Assembly: GCA_039654915.1 (NCBI GenBank)
Contig: CM077600.1
Span: 32,063,992-32,127,991 of the forward strand
Reading direction: 5' to 3'
Source of the DNA: Aquilaria yunnanensis
Lineage: Eukaryota; Streptophyta; Magnoliopsida; Malvales; Thymelaeaceae
DNA length: 64,000 nucleotides
The notes below the pieces were generated by a model. It was not told where the DNA came from. It did no database searches and saw nothing but the letters and a program-made list of their open reading frames with translations. Shown in pieces: positions 1 through 13,200 of this stretch; position 1 is the first letter of the stretch, and the number at the start of each line of letters is the position of its first letter. Made by a program: the position numbers and the translations under genes.

Positions 1-707
1 AGGGGAACTTTAGAAGTTGTTTTCTACAGCAAATTGGAATAATCTTAGTAAGCTTTTCTAGTTAATTTAGTGTGGATCCGCTTGACATGTGCAAGTAATT
101 CTGTGATTAAGTACTAGGTGGTTATAATTAGTAGAGAAATGTTTTTAGGACCACAATCTTGTATGTATTTGCTTCTGTCAAACTTGTGTGCAAAAAGACT
201 TGCTAATGACTCTAATGTCCTTGTTCGTGTTCTGATTGCTTCAAGTAAATTAGATCTTCAGAGATTTATGTGTAGGGTTCGAATTTGGGTAGAAGACATT
301 CTACGTTGTTGTTTTCTTTTTCTTTCAAGACAAGGGAACGGAAACAAGTTCTCTTGGGAAGATGCATTTTTAAGTTTTTTCTTGCGAAGGAAGTTTATGG
401 TTGCCTTTTCCTATTAAATTGTCATAATATACAAGCTTCTGTTTATTCCAGGCATTTCATTCACATCTTATTATCTGACAGGATATGCATGGTTATCTGC
501 TCATATAAAAATCTGTATATGCCTGTAAATGCATTGGGTCCTGTTTTGACTTCCTGCGACATTGTATTTTTTGTTTTCTATATCCTGCTGCTATATTAGG
601 CATCTAATCATGCAAGTGTAGAACAAGTCTTAGTTTGGAAGAATGCCTGTTTCATAGTTCTCTTACTTGAATCACGAGGATTCTTTCTTATTTCCCTTAT
701 TTTCTAG

Positions 708-913
708 GTTTTGAGAATCTACTTTCAGGCAGACGTTCAGTTTTTTTTAAGACACTTTCCACCTTGTTCAAAAGTGCTTTCATGGAGCTGAATGAGATGA
801 ATCACAGGTCTGGCATTGAAGTGGAGCCTTTCTTCAACCTGGTTCCTGTCTTGGGTTCTGGGTCATCTGCTTCATCGATGAATGCTATGATCACGTGTGA
901 ATTGTTAGCTTAG
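708..913 (+). CDS. possible terminal exon of an unidentified gene (partial)
   Basis: A pyrimidine-rich tract ending in CTAG at 704-707 looks like a 3' splice site. After it a frame stays open for about 67 codons, beginning FENLLSGRRSVFFKTLSTLF and ending CELLA before TAG at 911-913. Frame phase implies that one base comes from a previous exon. The upstream 700 bases are AT-rich with no clear exon and could be intron or UTR. I do not recognise the peptide. The gene would begin left of the window. The following sequence to about 1250 would be its 3' UTR. This could also be chance. Confidence 0.3.
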
Positions 914-3060
914 AGATGTTGGTTTACATTCTTCACCAACAGCATTTTGAGATGAATCTTGGTTGCTCTACCTCTGAAATGCAGCTTCTTTGTAGGATTG
1001 AAGATATTTTTGGCCCCATAGGATTTAAACTGCATATTCTATACACCATTGAGTTGGAAAAAAGTTGTGTGGACTGACCATACTGTGTAATTTTCAAATT
1101 CTGTTGTAAATTTACGAACAAGCCTGTTACCTTACAGTGGACGGCAGTGAAATGCAAGTTATGTGTGTGCCCTAGGAGCTTCAAACACATGAACAGAATT
1201 ACAACTTCATGTTTTAAATTCAACTTAGCCACTTGATGTTAAAATTGGAATGGCATGGTCTTACTAGAATGTAAAGGCAAGGGGTTGTGGTAATCATTGT
1301 AGATGACAGGTCAGAAGAGCTCTGGCTCTGCTGCAATTTCTATGATGATCAATATGACAGCAAAATGCTTGTACCTTCCCTGTACCTCCATTTTATGGGC
1401 CATGGAATGGGACTCTGAAACTGACATGAATGGGTCCTATGAATATTAGTACAGGAACTATTAACTAATCATTTGTTTATTTAATGATAGTAACTGTACT
1501 TTGCTAGAGTGGAGTAATACTTGGCAATTGACATGGAGAGAAACAACCGAAAAATGCTCATATTTGGTATCAAAAACTGGGTTAATTAGCTGGAAAATTG
1601 CTAAATATATTTAAAAGATGTGCCATAGAAAAACCTTATCAAATCCTAGATGATATTAAACCTTATTAATTAGCCTCAAATTCCCTTTTACAGAAACAAA
1701 TTGAATAGTGATTCGTTAGACCATGTAGAAATTACTGATACTACACTGGGCTTAGATCCATAACTTAAACAGTTGGATCTATACTCATGCCCTCATTAAA
1801 AGTAGGCCCAAACATGTAAATAAAGAGTTCGGGATTGGATAGGAAACAAGATTTCCTGCTATGCATGTTCCCATTACGTCTCAAAGTGCCCCATAAGTTT
1901 CTCATCGGTTCCTTTGCTAACTTAATTAGGCTTCGGAGGATTTTCCACTGACACACAACTCCAAGGACCTCTTACTTTGTCTTTAACTGTAGGTTTTTTC
2001 TCACTTTTCACCGCCATCTGAATCCACAACTTTGGTCGGACATCATTTACATGAATTTTGATACAATCAGGATTACAATAATTAGCTGTTTGCATCAGTG
2101 AACTAAGGTTTGCTACGGCATAGAAGAAGGATCCGGAGGTGAGGCACATGGGAGAGGGGACCAGACGAAGGGACAATGCTAAGAGCAGAGCATGTGTGTG
2201 TGGGAAGCAGCAAGAAAATGGCTAACCTTAGCATGGCACTGAAAACATCAAATGGGCCTCAACCTCAACCTCTTGGTCCACTAACAGCCTAACACCAAAA
2301 TTAAAATACTCACATATCTGCACTACAGTAAGGCCCCATCTGCCATAAATATTAAAGTTTAGAAAAAAAAAATAACTCTCCAATGGTAATTTATTGTTTT
2401 AGTGATTTGAAAAAGGTAATTTTTACTGTTTATCCAAAACTCAAATAATCTTCCCAATACTAAGTCAACTGAAAATATACATACATGCCTTAGCCATTTC
2501 CGAGGGAATAAATCACCGTCCTGAATGAGAAATTGGAAAGCAAAAGCAAAATCCAAAGCCTGTTCGTTTAAACTTTACATGCGCTTTTGAATTTGGTTGA
2601 TGCCTGAATGAAAATTACAGGCTTTACTATGGTAGTAGATAATTCGAGTCCTGGTGAATAATTTTACAGCCACTTAATATAAAAGTGAAAAAGAAAAAGA
2701 TAACCAGGAACTTAGGAAAGGAGAAATGTACAAGCAGAAATGGCGAGAATAACAGCGGTATTTATGCAAATGCAACAAATTTTATAGAAGTAAATTTTTC
2801 GTATCCATTTAACTAGCAGTTCTTGAGTAGTTTAAATTTAAGAGGGCTATGTACAAGTACAACATTCTATTTGAATATAACGACTACCGCTTAAGTTTTA
2901 CTAAAATTATTTTGGTAATTTTTTTTGTAAGTTTCACATAATTGTCTGAGAAGTCACGTGAGGCTGAGGTGGGTCTAGTTGGTGGCATATCTATATACAA
3001 ACTATGGGGTCCATGGACATGTCAGTCTAATATACACCCAATAATTGTGTGCCCTATACG
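914..3060. other. intergenic, no gene seen
   Basis: AT-rich sequence with only short open frames, none with recognisable protein content. The first few hundred bases may be 3' UTR of the putative exon ending at 913. Confidence 0.5.
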
Positions 3061-3904
3061 TAGGGTGTAAGTTTCGGGTTTAGGGTTGGGTTTGAGTCAA
3101 AACCTGAAATTTTCAAGCAACTTTGTCCTTAAAAAAATGTAACCCGACTTGACCCTATTTATAGGCTAAACCCGAACCAACCTTGAACCATAAAAATATG
3201 GTTAGGGTTGAGTTTACCCGACATAACCCAACACCCCCACTACCAATAGCCATATCCTCTGCCGTGAAGGGCGAAAATGAGGGATAGAGCATGGAGGACA
3301 GTCCGATGGTGGTGTTACGCATGGAGATGAGGCAACAAGGAGGAGACAGAGAACGCAAGATGGCGAAGGTGACGGACTAAGGCCAAATGACAATGCGACG
3401 GAGGGAGGAAGGGGCGTGAACGACGGCGATTCATGAGGGAAGGAGGCTGGAGGCAGAAGCAAAGGACGGTGAGGATTGAGGAGGGAGGGAATGAACGAAC
3501 AGAAACAGAAGAAAGACGATGAGCAGAGCACGAAAGAAGGGAGATGACGAACGACACCAACGGCAGGCAGCGGCAATGAAGGACATAAAGGGTGGCTGCT
3601 GTGTGTGCGTGTGTGTGTGTGTGATATATGATGATGGATTAAGGTTAGGGTTGTTAGTAGGTATTTATAGTAAAGGTGTGGGTTGGGCTAGGAATATGAA
3701 TAGGTTGTGGACCTGTAGCATGTATTGTAATTTTGGGTTTAATCGAGTTTCACTTGAACCAACCCGATTTTTTGTCTTAAAATCGGGTCAGGTTTGAGTC
3801 AACCCGAATTTAACTTATTTCTTCCACTGACTTGACCCTAACCCCAAAAATATAGTCAGGTTTCTGGTCGGGTTTCGGGTTAGGGTTAAAATCTTACACC
3901 CCTA
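3061..3904. mobile_element. hAT-type non-autonomous element (MITE), 844 bp
   Basis: The left end reads TAGGGTGTAAG and the reverse complement of the right end reads TAGGGGTGTAAG. These are short terminal inverted repeats of the TAGGGGTG kind common in plant hAT elements. Inside each end are oppositely oriented GGGTT-rich subterminal motifs. The flanking 8-mers (3053-3060 and 3905-3912) match at only 5 of 8 positions, so the target duplication is decayed or the assignment is approximate. There is no transposase. The open frames inside are low-complexity, including a short GT run near 3603-3622. Confidence 0.55.
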
Positions 3905-5301
3905 CTTATGGGGCAAAATGTTAACTATGTCATCCTGAAAACAAAAAATTCCTCACGTGTCCTTAAGTTGCTTGTCTTGATATGTGCAATGCCGGCAGAA
4001 AATGAATGACTACAGCTTCTCCTACTCTTTCTCTGGTTCATAATGGTGGTGATTGGTGGAGTTGACACAGGTGGGTTATGATGGGATGGTTCCAAAAACC
4101 ACCATACGAGCAGCGAATTGGTGGCAATATAGATGACAACATATCTGGACAGAGAAAGGCAAAAATGGAATATTATGGAGGGCTCGTCAGTCTGATTTGG
4201 TGTAACCATTGGTTGGCAAAAAAACGCAAGACGAGGATGAGACGGGATGATAGGCAGCTGCAACGATGATAGATGTGGTCAGTAGTGGTATAATCAGATG
4301 TATAGTAAAATAATGTAAGAACAATTTTAATATTAAAATATAATATAAACAATACACAAAAATAATTGTATAAATATATAATTACAAATGTACAAAAAAA
4401 CTGTTGTTTATACATTGGATTAATATATTAAAATTTAAACAATTGAAACTTGTACAAATGATTCAATATATCTGTGACATACCTCATTTGTATATATGCA
4501 TCACATGTTTTGTACATATCAATTGCTTGTTTTATATATCAAGTTTTATACATATCTATCATATGATTTATACATATATCCAAGTTTAACAAGAAGTTGT
4601 AACATATCTGTAATCTCATTTATACTTATGTTACGCATTATTTGTATAGATCTTTCACTTTCTTTGTACATTAAGTTTGTTTATATCAATTTTTTTAGAC
4701 ACGGGATTTAATTTGTTTATCCTTATTTTATGTTTGAAGGGTAGTATTGGAATGTAAATATATGTAGACATAAAACGTACATAGCATATTTGACATACCC
4801 CTTCATGTACCCTTTATTTTTCTCAAAAAATGTTAATAAGGGATATTTAAATTAGTAATTAGACCCTATTTAATATTTTAGTGTCATAATTTTCATAATA
4901 TCGATTGTAACAAAAAAATGTGCTCCTTTTACCATAATAAAAAAAAATGGATCAGCCTTTTCTCTCCACCAATATTTAGAATGGTAGAAAACATCTACTA
5001 ACCCTTTAACTTTCATTCATTTGCCATCTTGGATTCAATTTTTTTTGCCACTTTATTTTCTCCAAACGTATGAAAAAAAAATAAAAAAGTTAGTTATACA
5101 CAAGATAAAGTGAATAAGCCAGGTGAAAAGAAGTGTATATATTTATGCTAGAATGGAACTTTTGTCTTTTATATTCTACATAACATAAAAACTTTGTTTA
5201 TTTTTTCCATGTTAGGCGGACCCTTTACAAAAATCCTAGACCCACCATTAGGTGTAGTTACCCAATTATAGGCTAATTCATAGTAATTTTTTTTATTAAT
5301 T
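3905..5301. other. AT-rich intergenic stretch
   Basis: No gene seen. 4310-4790 is very AT-rich with many dispersed TGTA/TACA words, resembling the composition of 47150-47530, but I cannot show that the two are related. Confidence 0.4.
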
Positions 5302-5917
5302 AGGTAATTGCATGGCCAAAAAAATAATTTTCATGAAACCAAGGGGCACAAAAGTATTTCTCAGGAAAGATGAGAAGAAGGAAATAAAGATAAAGGTGAA
5401 GTGAAGAGATACAACTCTTTGTTGAAACTTTGCAAGGATAGAGAAAGTTTTCACAAAAAAGAGAGACAGAGAAAGAAAGAGAGATCTAAGTTTAAGTATG
5501 GAGGAACTCAACTCTTAGCTTCTTCTAGATCTTGGCCTTTGGATTTGTATTGACATAGAGTGATAGACTATTCGATTACTCTATGTCTATATCTAAACTT
5601 CAATTCTAGCTTAGGGTCTTCAGTTGAAGACCTAGCTATTTGAGTAAGGTTTCTGATCTTAATTCTTTTCATTTTTTCTTTACCCATTCATGCTTTACTA
5701 GTCAAATGTGTAAAAACAAGAAAAATTTGTATACCTTTGGTTTAGTTTTTGGTTCTTGTATCCATCTCAAATGTGAGATTTCCGGTTTACGTTAACGAAA
5801 GTTTGATGGGTTTGAGAATAAAGTACCTTTTCCTTTTGTTTTCTTTTTTACTATAATCAATAAATATCATGGAATGTCCATTTTCTAGGATTCCAAGATT
5901 TAGTTGTTGAAATAAAT
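5302..5917 (+). pseudogene. decayed copy of the ANKRD13-like gene leader
   Basis: This block aligns end to end with 16706-17313, the region upstream of the ANKRD13-like coding sequence. Both begin AGGTAATTGCATGG and both lose similarity just after TTTAGTTGTTGAAATAA. Shared landmarks include the GAGAGA tract, AGCTTCTTC.AGATCTTGGCCTT, AAGACCTA and TTTTTACTATAATCAATAAA. Differences are mostly C-to-T and G-to-A, as expected of a silent, methylated copy. No ankyrin coding sequence follows, so it is a promoter/leader duplicate without its gene. Confidence 0.85.
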
Positions 5918-5989
5918 GGACCTTCTCGGATCCGGTTGGAATAAATGACTATCAAAAGGTAGAAGCAAAAACCTAAACCCTGCTATCAA

Positions 5990-6345
5990 TGGACCGCCTC
6001 ATCTCCATTTGAATTTTCCTTCATGATAACTAGCATTACTATCAGGTAGATATGTTGGTCGATTGGCTATAATCACTTCCACCTTGTAACACTCGATGCC
6101 CTAACACTTGTTGCCACCAAGTACATATAAACCCTTGCCTAATTGGCCGTATTCCACTACAACATGTCCAATTAGACATAATCCTGCCTTGTTGACCTTA
6201 CCAACATGCACAATAATCTTATCACCGTCCACAAAAGAGACTTCAGTGGAGTCTCCATTCTCCGCAATTGTTTGTTGGGCTTGAGTGTGATTAAGGATCT
6301 CACTAAGTTCATAAGGTCAAAGGAGGAAATCCATTTTGCTAACCT
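5990..6345 (-). pseudogene. unidentified decayed coding-like fragment
   Basis: On the minus strand, starting at an ATG near 6335, a frame reads MDFLL, an in-frame stop, then about 65 open codons including QQTIAENGDSTEVSFVDGDK and VVVEYGQLGKGLYVLGGNKC before another stop. It resumes as GIECYKVEVIIANRPTYLP. The composition looks protein-like, but I recognise no family. It lies directly beside the duplicated leader at 5302-5917. It may be a gene fragment carried or captured with that duplication. Function unknown. Confidence 0.3.
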
Positions 6346-6837
6346 AATTCATAACGAGAAGGGCAAATGAACAGATAAAAAGAGTAGTATTTTGCACAAG
6401 CACTTTCGGAGGGAAGTACCACACATTCTGAAATGGCTGTTAGGATTCTCAAAATTGGGCAGTGAGGAGAAATATGAGGAAAAAGCTATAAAGACCAAAT
6501 TGTGGGAGAATTCATGCTTTATTTCAAGGAAGGAAATTTTGGAATAAGGGAAATTGTGGATACTTGATGAAGGAAAGAGAGAAAGTGTGTGAAATTTGTG
6601 ATTTGGGCAAGGAAAAGATTGGGTAAAAATAGAGGAATGATTTTCAAGGTGGATAAAAAAATAAGTTGAGAATCTAAAGAAGCATAAGAGATAATGGCGA
6701 TTCTTATTCTTGAACGTGAAGGAATGGAATTTAAGACCACCTACAGTGTCAAATTGTTTGTTAGGGGTTATGACCATGAGATATTTCTATCTAGTAAGAG
6801 AAGGATTACAAAAAATATTCTACAATCTAGTCTACCC

Positions 6838-8450
6838 TTATAAAATTTTATAACCTCTAACCGCAAGTGCACAAAGTACGTTAAGTTAGGGTGATAAGAG
6901 TATCATCCCATAGGAATTGATATAAATTAATTCACAATTACGACTACCTTGAGGCTTACTTTAACTAAACAAACAAACTAAACAAACAACAATTGATTGT
7001 TTACTCACTATGAAAATAACTAAAATTTGTAATTTTACTTAAATTACCACTAAATAAGAACAACAAACACAATACAAATTAGGGTTTTATAATGAATTAA
7101 TAAAACACACTTTCTATGGTTTTTACTATTTGACTTGGTTAACTAATGAATTAAGGCTCATGGCTTGGTTTTCCTATTTTTTGATGAAGTTAACTAATTG
7201 TGCCCTTACTCTACCAAGTGAAAAGGTCACTTTCTTAAGCTTAAACCAGAATGGACTCCTATCCAAATTGTTAGTTCAAGAGATACATAATCTAGCTTAA
7301 TTTACGTTCAAGTAGTGTCCTAGACTAGTCTCCCAACAAACCCATGGTCACTATACTCTTCTTCTAATTTTGATTCCTTTTTAATTTTTTCTGAAAATTT
7401 AAAAGAAATCTAAGGTGCAATTGACAAAATCCCTTAATCAATTAACACAACAATAAGCTCAAGAAGAAGAGTAAACAAACAATGGAGAAAAATCAAAGTC
7501 AAATAACTATTAATCTAACCAATATAACTAATTCAGGTAGCTGCAACCACAGAAAGTGTAGATAAAATTACTCCATAATCAAACTAAATATAAACATGAA
7601 AATAGAAGAAATAACATCCATGTCTAGCTCCAAGGAAAAGAAAAAAGGAACCAAAGTGAACTAAATGAGCTTGACTCCTCAAGTCTTCAACAAATCCTCA
7701 AGAGCTCTAAGCCTTCTTCAAGTAACTCTTCACAAATGCCTTCACAATATGATGAAATTTGTGAGAAAAGATGATGAAGAAACCTAACTCTAACTTAGAA
7801 TATATAGATGAAGCTTGGGATCCAAATCCTTGTAAGTGCCTCTGGCCATTTTGTCTCACCTGCCAACATTTGAATGGAATTCTTCATTCAATAGCATGTT
7901 TGGATTCAAATTGGGGATGATGGACCATTTTTCTCAGGGTGCAAGGGTGCCTAAGTGCTAAAGATGGCCAGAATTGCCACTACAGCTCCTAGGCTCGAGG
8001 TGCCTAGAGCCTAGGTGCCAGAAGGTGCATTTTCAGGCATAATGAAATGAACTGTGGCGCCTCAGCGCCACTTTTAGTGCCTAAGCGCCACCACTTCGAC
8101 AACTTTGACACCTTTCAGTATTTTGGCCATAACTTTATGCATAAATATGCAGTTAAGACAATTCAAATTCTTAAGCGAAGCTAGGAGGAAGGACTACAAC
8201 TTCTATGCTTTCACCAAAGCCTCAATCTTCCAGGAAAATGTCGAACATTGTCTTGCAAGTTACTCATTTTCTTAGTCTTCTTTGTTGTTAAATTTTCTCA
8301 TTTTTGCTTCAATTGCTTTCATTCCTTTCCCATGTAGCCAATAGCTCATAACACCTACAAAATGAACAATAAAAACAATAAAATAGCAAAACAATGATGA
8401 ATTAAGTCCAAAGTTTGAGGTCAAAGTTCACATAAAATGTCAACACATCA
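6838..8450 (-). mobile_element. LTR-retrotransposon-derived noncoding block (probable)
   Basis: One end carries the sequence around AACCGCAAGTGCAC (6857-6872) followed by a GAGTATCATCCCATAGGAATTG-like stretch. The other end reads, on the minus strand, TGTTGACATTTTATGTGAAC and then GGTGTTATGAGCTATTGG. From memory these motifs recur in noncoding plant LTR/LARD elements. No gag or pol was found. A GC-rich inverted repeat, GTGGCGCCTCAGCGCCAC, lies near 8054. Exact boundaries and any target duplication are uncertain. Confidence 0.4.
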
Positions 8451-9697
8451 ACCCTACATCCTAGCCCACCTAACCTAAACTCACTTAATGGTTGCAAAGA
8501 AAAGCAATCTCTTACACATACCATGATTAGAACCCTAGTCAACCATGTAATATAGTGGTTCACATGCCAATTAAGCTAATACTCAATCCACAATATCTTC
8601 TTCATAAATAAGACTAGCATTGTCTTGGAGATGTAGACAATACACATACTTGCTTGAATGAATCAATTTCTTTATTTCCTTTTATTTAAATTGATGGTGT
8701 GAGTTAATTTTAACTTCGAGTAGTGGATGTGATTAGTGCTTCATTTACATTAAAACCATCATATTATATGATTGAGTGTGACTATGGTTAAAATAACTAT
8801 TACTTGTTCGTAGATATTTTTCTCTTTTAAGTAGTCAATGAAAAACATAGATACGTATACTATGTAACACGTATATAACTATAAACTTGAGGGAAAAAAA
8901 CACGCCAAAATAAAAAGTTTTAGTACTAGTAATTAAGTTTTTTTTTCTTAAAAAAAATATCATGAACTTAAACCTCGTTTTAAACCTTTTTATCTGATAT
9001 TGCATACTTTTACCTTCGCATTCATTCATGGTCATCCACTCATTGATCATTCTGTATATCTAAAGTATCGGCAATCATCTAAAGAAAACCTTATTTTTAG
9101 TATTACATGAGTTTTGCTTTAATCACAAAAATTTCAAATGCACGCAAAATCTGATATCCAAAACTTTCAGGTCGCTGCGAATGCTTTTAAGCCCTTAATA
9201 CATTTATCTTTATTTACACTATACTAGTTTTGTAGCTGTACTAATTCTGTACTTATGAGCAAAAATTGTGGTACTTCCTTGTTCCATATTTTTTAAAACA
9301 TATTTGACACAGAGATTAAAGAAAAAAATTTGTGTATTGTTTCTGATTTCACCCTTCATATTTTGCATGTAATTTGGAAAAATAGACAAAAGTAAATATT
9401 GAAATAATATTTTAAAATGTAATATGATAAAGTAATTTAGTAAATACAACAATTTTATAAGGATTTAAGGTGAGATTGCGGGAGTTTACAACTTTTTTTT
9501 TGTGCATCTTTTACCTTGGGATGAAGAAAAACAATCGTAAATGATACTAATAACTAGTTTATGCTTCATTGATATTGGTTTAGTTAATTATTAGTTTTAT
9601 TTTCATTTCTTCACATTAATTTAATGCTATTTACAAATTAATATTCTGACTAAATATCCAATTATCAATTGAGAAATAATTAAAGTTTTATAAAATA
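8451..9697. other. AT-rich intergenic stretch
   Basis: No gene, RNA or clear repeat seen; open frames are short and of low complexity. Confidence 0.45.
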
Positions 9698-9725
9698 CTA
9701 GATTTTTGCCCGCATATTGTGCGGG
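9698..9725 (-). mobile_element. Helitron 3' terminus
   Basis: Read on the minus strand this is CCCGCA, a 5-nt loop, TGCGGG, a 7-nt spacer, then CTAG followed by T. That is the layout of a Helitron 3' end: a short GC-rich hairpin a few bases before CTRR, inserted before T. The rest of the element would extend toward higher coordinates. I could not place its 5' TC end, and no Rep/helicase coding sequence is visible, so it would be non-autonomous. Confidence 0.55.
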
Positions 9726-12700
9726 AGAAATTGTTAATAAATTAAATTATTTGGTCATTTCTTAGGATTCTTAAATGTTTTGAATTTAAAATTTGATAGT
9801 CTTTGGCAATGATTATGTTAGTAACAACTTTATAGGTTTGTAATTTGATTTAAGATTATTTCAATAACCAAAATAATGCAATATCTGCATATTTAAAATA
9901 TTTTTGTCATCAAAAGATAACTCATAAATAAATAACAAGTAAATAAATAAATAGACATTTTTAAAATCTACAATACATCTATATATAATCTATAATCTAA
10001 GGTACCATACATACACAAAGTAAAAAAATAAAAAAAAACTGCATCCATAGCATCATTAAGATATTATCATAGTAAAAAGACATAGATTTGGTTGTCAATA
10101 TAGTTATATATACATTCACAATTGTAAAAGAATAAAAAAATTAGTAAAATTGAGAATACATGCCTTTGTGTGCCGTAAAAACAATGTAGCCAAAAGATAT
10201 TTAAAAGTTTGTACTGATCTCACAATTATTCTCACCATCACTAAAAAGATGACCAATTTCCCACGAAGCTATGTTGTCTTTTATGTGGAAGAAGTCATCC
10301 TTTTTGCTCGTAGGGTAGAGAAAGAGTGTGGTGTATGTTGTTTTTTTTTTTTAACTTTCAATTAGCCAAAGAGTATTGGTTTGATCATTCGATGATTGTT
10401 GAAATAAAAGATAAATAGATAGTTTTTGCTTTTAATTTGTAGATAAAGATGTGCTTTTATAAATGATTTTAGAGTTTAGACTAATAAATGCATAAAAGTT
10501 ATCTTGAAAAGTGTAAAGGACTTGGTATAATAATTGGTGAAAATAAGAAGTTAAGTTGGGAATTGAAGAAGTCAATTTATCCAAGTTCATAAAAACTCAA
10601 ACATGAAGAAGCAATTACTAAATGATATATAATCGTCAATAGTTAAGTTCAAATTTATAGTAAATGATGCCCAATTTTACACATGTATTAAGATTATAGA
10701 TTTTTCACCTTTGTGGACATCTTACAGCTTTTGAAAAACAAAAATTTACACTAAAATATTACTCTTAACCACTGAAAGATGACCTCCATTGGACACCTTT
10801 TAATTTTTTTTTCTTGAAGCATAATAAAGCACCTAATATAATTCGATCGTATTATCATTATGTCGTATGGTTGGGCCAAACCTTCCAATTACCCTTAAGT
10901 ATATATACACAATCCCCCCCCCCCTTTTTGGTGAATACATTTTTTTCAAATGCCCACGTATGTTTTCTTCACATAATTGTTCCTACCTTCCAACTTTAAT
11001 TTGCTCACTCATGATGATAGATATAGCAAAGGTGGTTCTTGTTGTTCTCTTTACACATATAATTTGGCAAAAATTTAAATTAAATTATCAGCAATTCTTT
11101 ACGGTCTATATATCCCCTCTCTACTAATCCCTTCAATTCATTGCATACAGTTTTTATTAATGTTATACTTATGACATAGTCACTGGTTATTTATGTTCAA
11201 AGGTTGTAAAGAAATTCTAATGGTGTTGCTCATTTCGGGCCATCATTGGAATACCACATGTCTAATCTAACTATTTTGAGCCCATACTATAACACCAACA
11301 ATTAAAAGAAAGAATAAGGATACCTGCTATATATATATTTCGGTCTTAATTGAGTTTAATCTCTCACAAAAAAAAAAATGCATTGTTTAGAATAGCAAAT
11401 GAAAAAATTAGCATTCATGTTTGAAGTCGTTAAACATAAAGGAGATTATATATTATCTAAATTTCTAATTTTTATTGTCGTCATGCATATACATACAAGT
11501 GCAATCAATTTTTTTAATAAAAATAAAAAATCTCTTATGCGGTATATCCTAAATTAAATAGTATCTCAAAGGAAGAAGTATAGTTTTTCATGCTAAAATT
11601 TCAATGGTTAGTGTCCATGAATATTTTAAAATTTCAACAATCAAACCGTAATTACATAATTAAGTATGTTTGGGATGTAAGCAATTAGTGTAAGGGAGAA
11701 ACGACACCAGTCTAATCAATATCTTATAGTTTATTTAAGTGGGTAAAGAATTCGATTTTCCTTAACTAAGTCACCGTGCTCGAAACATGCACCTTTATAT
11801 TTAGAGGCTCATTTGCTTATGTTTTCTCTTATAAATCTCTTGTCTCCAACTATTGTCCTTTATTTCCATAACTGACTTAAGATATGCTTATTGGGCTTTG
11901 TACATTAACAAGTGGGAATTAGTAAGATAATGACGAGCTTTTAAGATTGATTTTTTTTAAATCTCACTTTATTATGACACAAGACAAGCACAATGGAAGA
12001 TTAACAAGTTGCACTTTTTAGGACTATAACTAGTGTGGATTAGGATCTCATAGATGAAGAGCATATGCATTGAGTTGATCAAACAGCAAAAATTGCATTT
12101 GGATGGTATGCTTATATTTATCATTACTTGACTTGTCTTTCGGGATTACTGCCCCTTATTTAATATTGCCCGACCAAAATAATCACATGTTCGTAAATAA
12201 TAAAAAGTCCATCTACCATATAACTATGGAAGGGTTATGAAAGCAACAGACATATATTGGGAGAACTTTAAACCTTAAAACTTCTATACACCGTAAGTCA
12301 GAAAAAACCATAAAAATCCTATCAAGCAATTAATAAGCTAATCAATATTATGAAAGCTCTTTAAAATAAATGTTAGGAATATACCATGTGACATTGAACA
12401 AGCTAATAGCTTGTAGAGAACTTGACCCTTTTGACATTAAGATACCAATGTACCCTGAACAAAGACATATACCTAAGATGAATAACTATCATGGCGCATT
12501 TTTGCAGGATATTTTGAAGAAAATTAGCATAAAGATAAAAAATACTGCAGGAAATTTTACAGAAAATAAATATAGCAAAGGGCAGAAAAAATTGTAACAG
12601 TAAAGTAGAAACACACATCCATTGACTCTAGTTTGACTTTTTATCAAATGATGAAATTTTTAGATGAAATTTTACACTAAGTTAGCTTTCAAGATTAGTG

Positions 12701-13200
12701 ATTTATTGAGACTTTTAGATTTTCAAAATTTAACTTGTGGAAGAAGTATGGAACGTCCAAAGCAGGTTGTTTACACGTGAATTGCATAATTATGGGTTAA
12801 CACAAGCAGGAACATCCAATTGTATTAAAAATATAGGAAAATAAGATTTTAATTATTTCAACGAGAATAAGTAATATAAAATTAATAAATGAATAAATTA
12901 GTAATTTACCTTCTGTTTGTCTCTCATGAAAGTAAAAGCCCAATTACAAACCTTTGCTTACAGACATTCCAAGAAAAACATACAGCTGTCTTTACACTCT
13001 AACTCAATAATAGAAACAACTAATGACAATATTTCATTATTTCCATTCATGGCAACTGCGAATAAACATATATCGCCATAAGGACCCTTAAGAAAATAGT
13101 CGTCTAACTTGATAAATAGTCGATAGCCTTTTAATAACCCTTTCTAGCAAGCATCAAAGCATGGAATTTATCCTCTTGAATTTTAGTTATTGAGCTCTTG
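9726..13200. other. AT-rich intergenic stretch, possible Helitron body
   Basis: No gene recognised. Part of it, adjoining the 3' terminus at 9698-9725, may be the Helitron body. A run of nine C residues lies near 10915. The open frames at 10814-11127 and 12370-12597 have no recognisable content. Confidence 0.4.

Noticed and set aside
3061..3904. GGGTTTAGGGTT-like words suggesting telomeric repeat
   Set aside because: They are few, not in tandem, and lie as opposed subterminal motifs of a hAT-type MITE.
6349..6777. 142-codon minus-strand frame rich in Phe and Ser
   Set aside because: Low-complexity composition typical of AT-rich noncoding DNA, with no recognisable domain.
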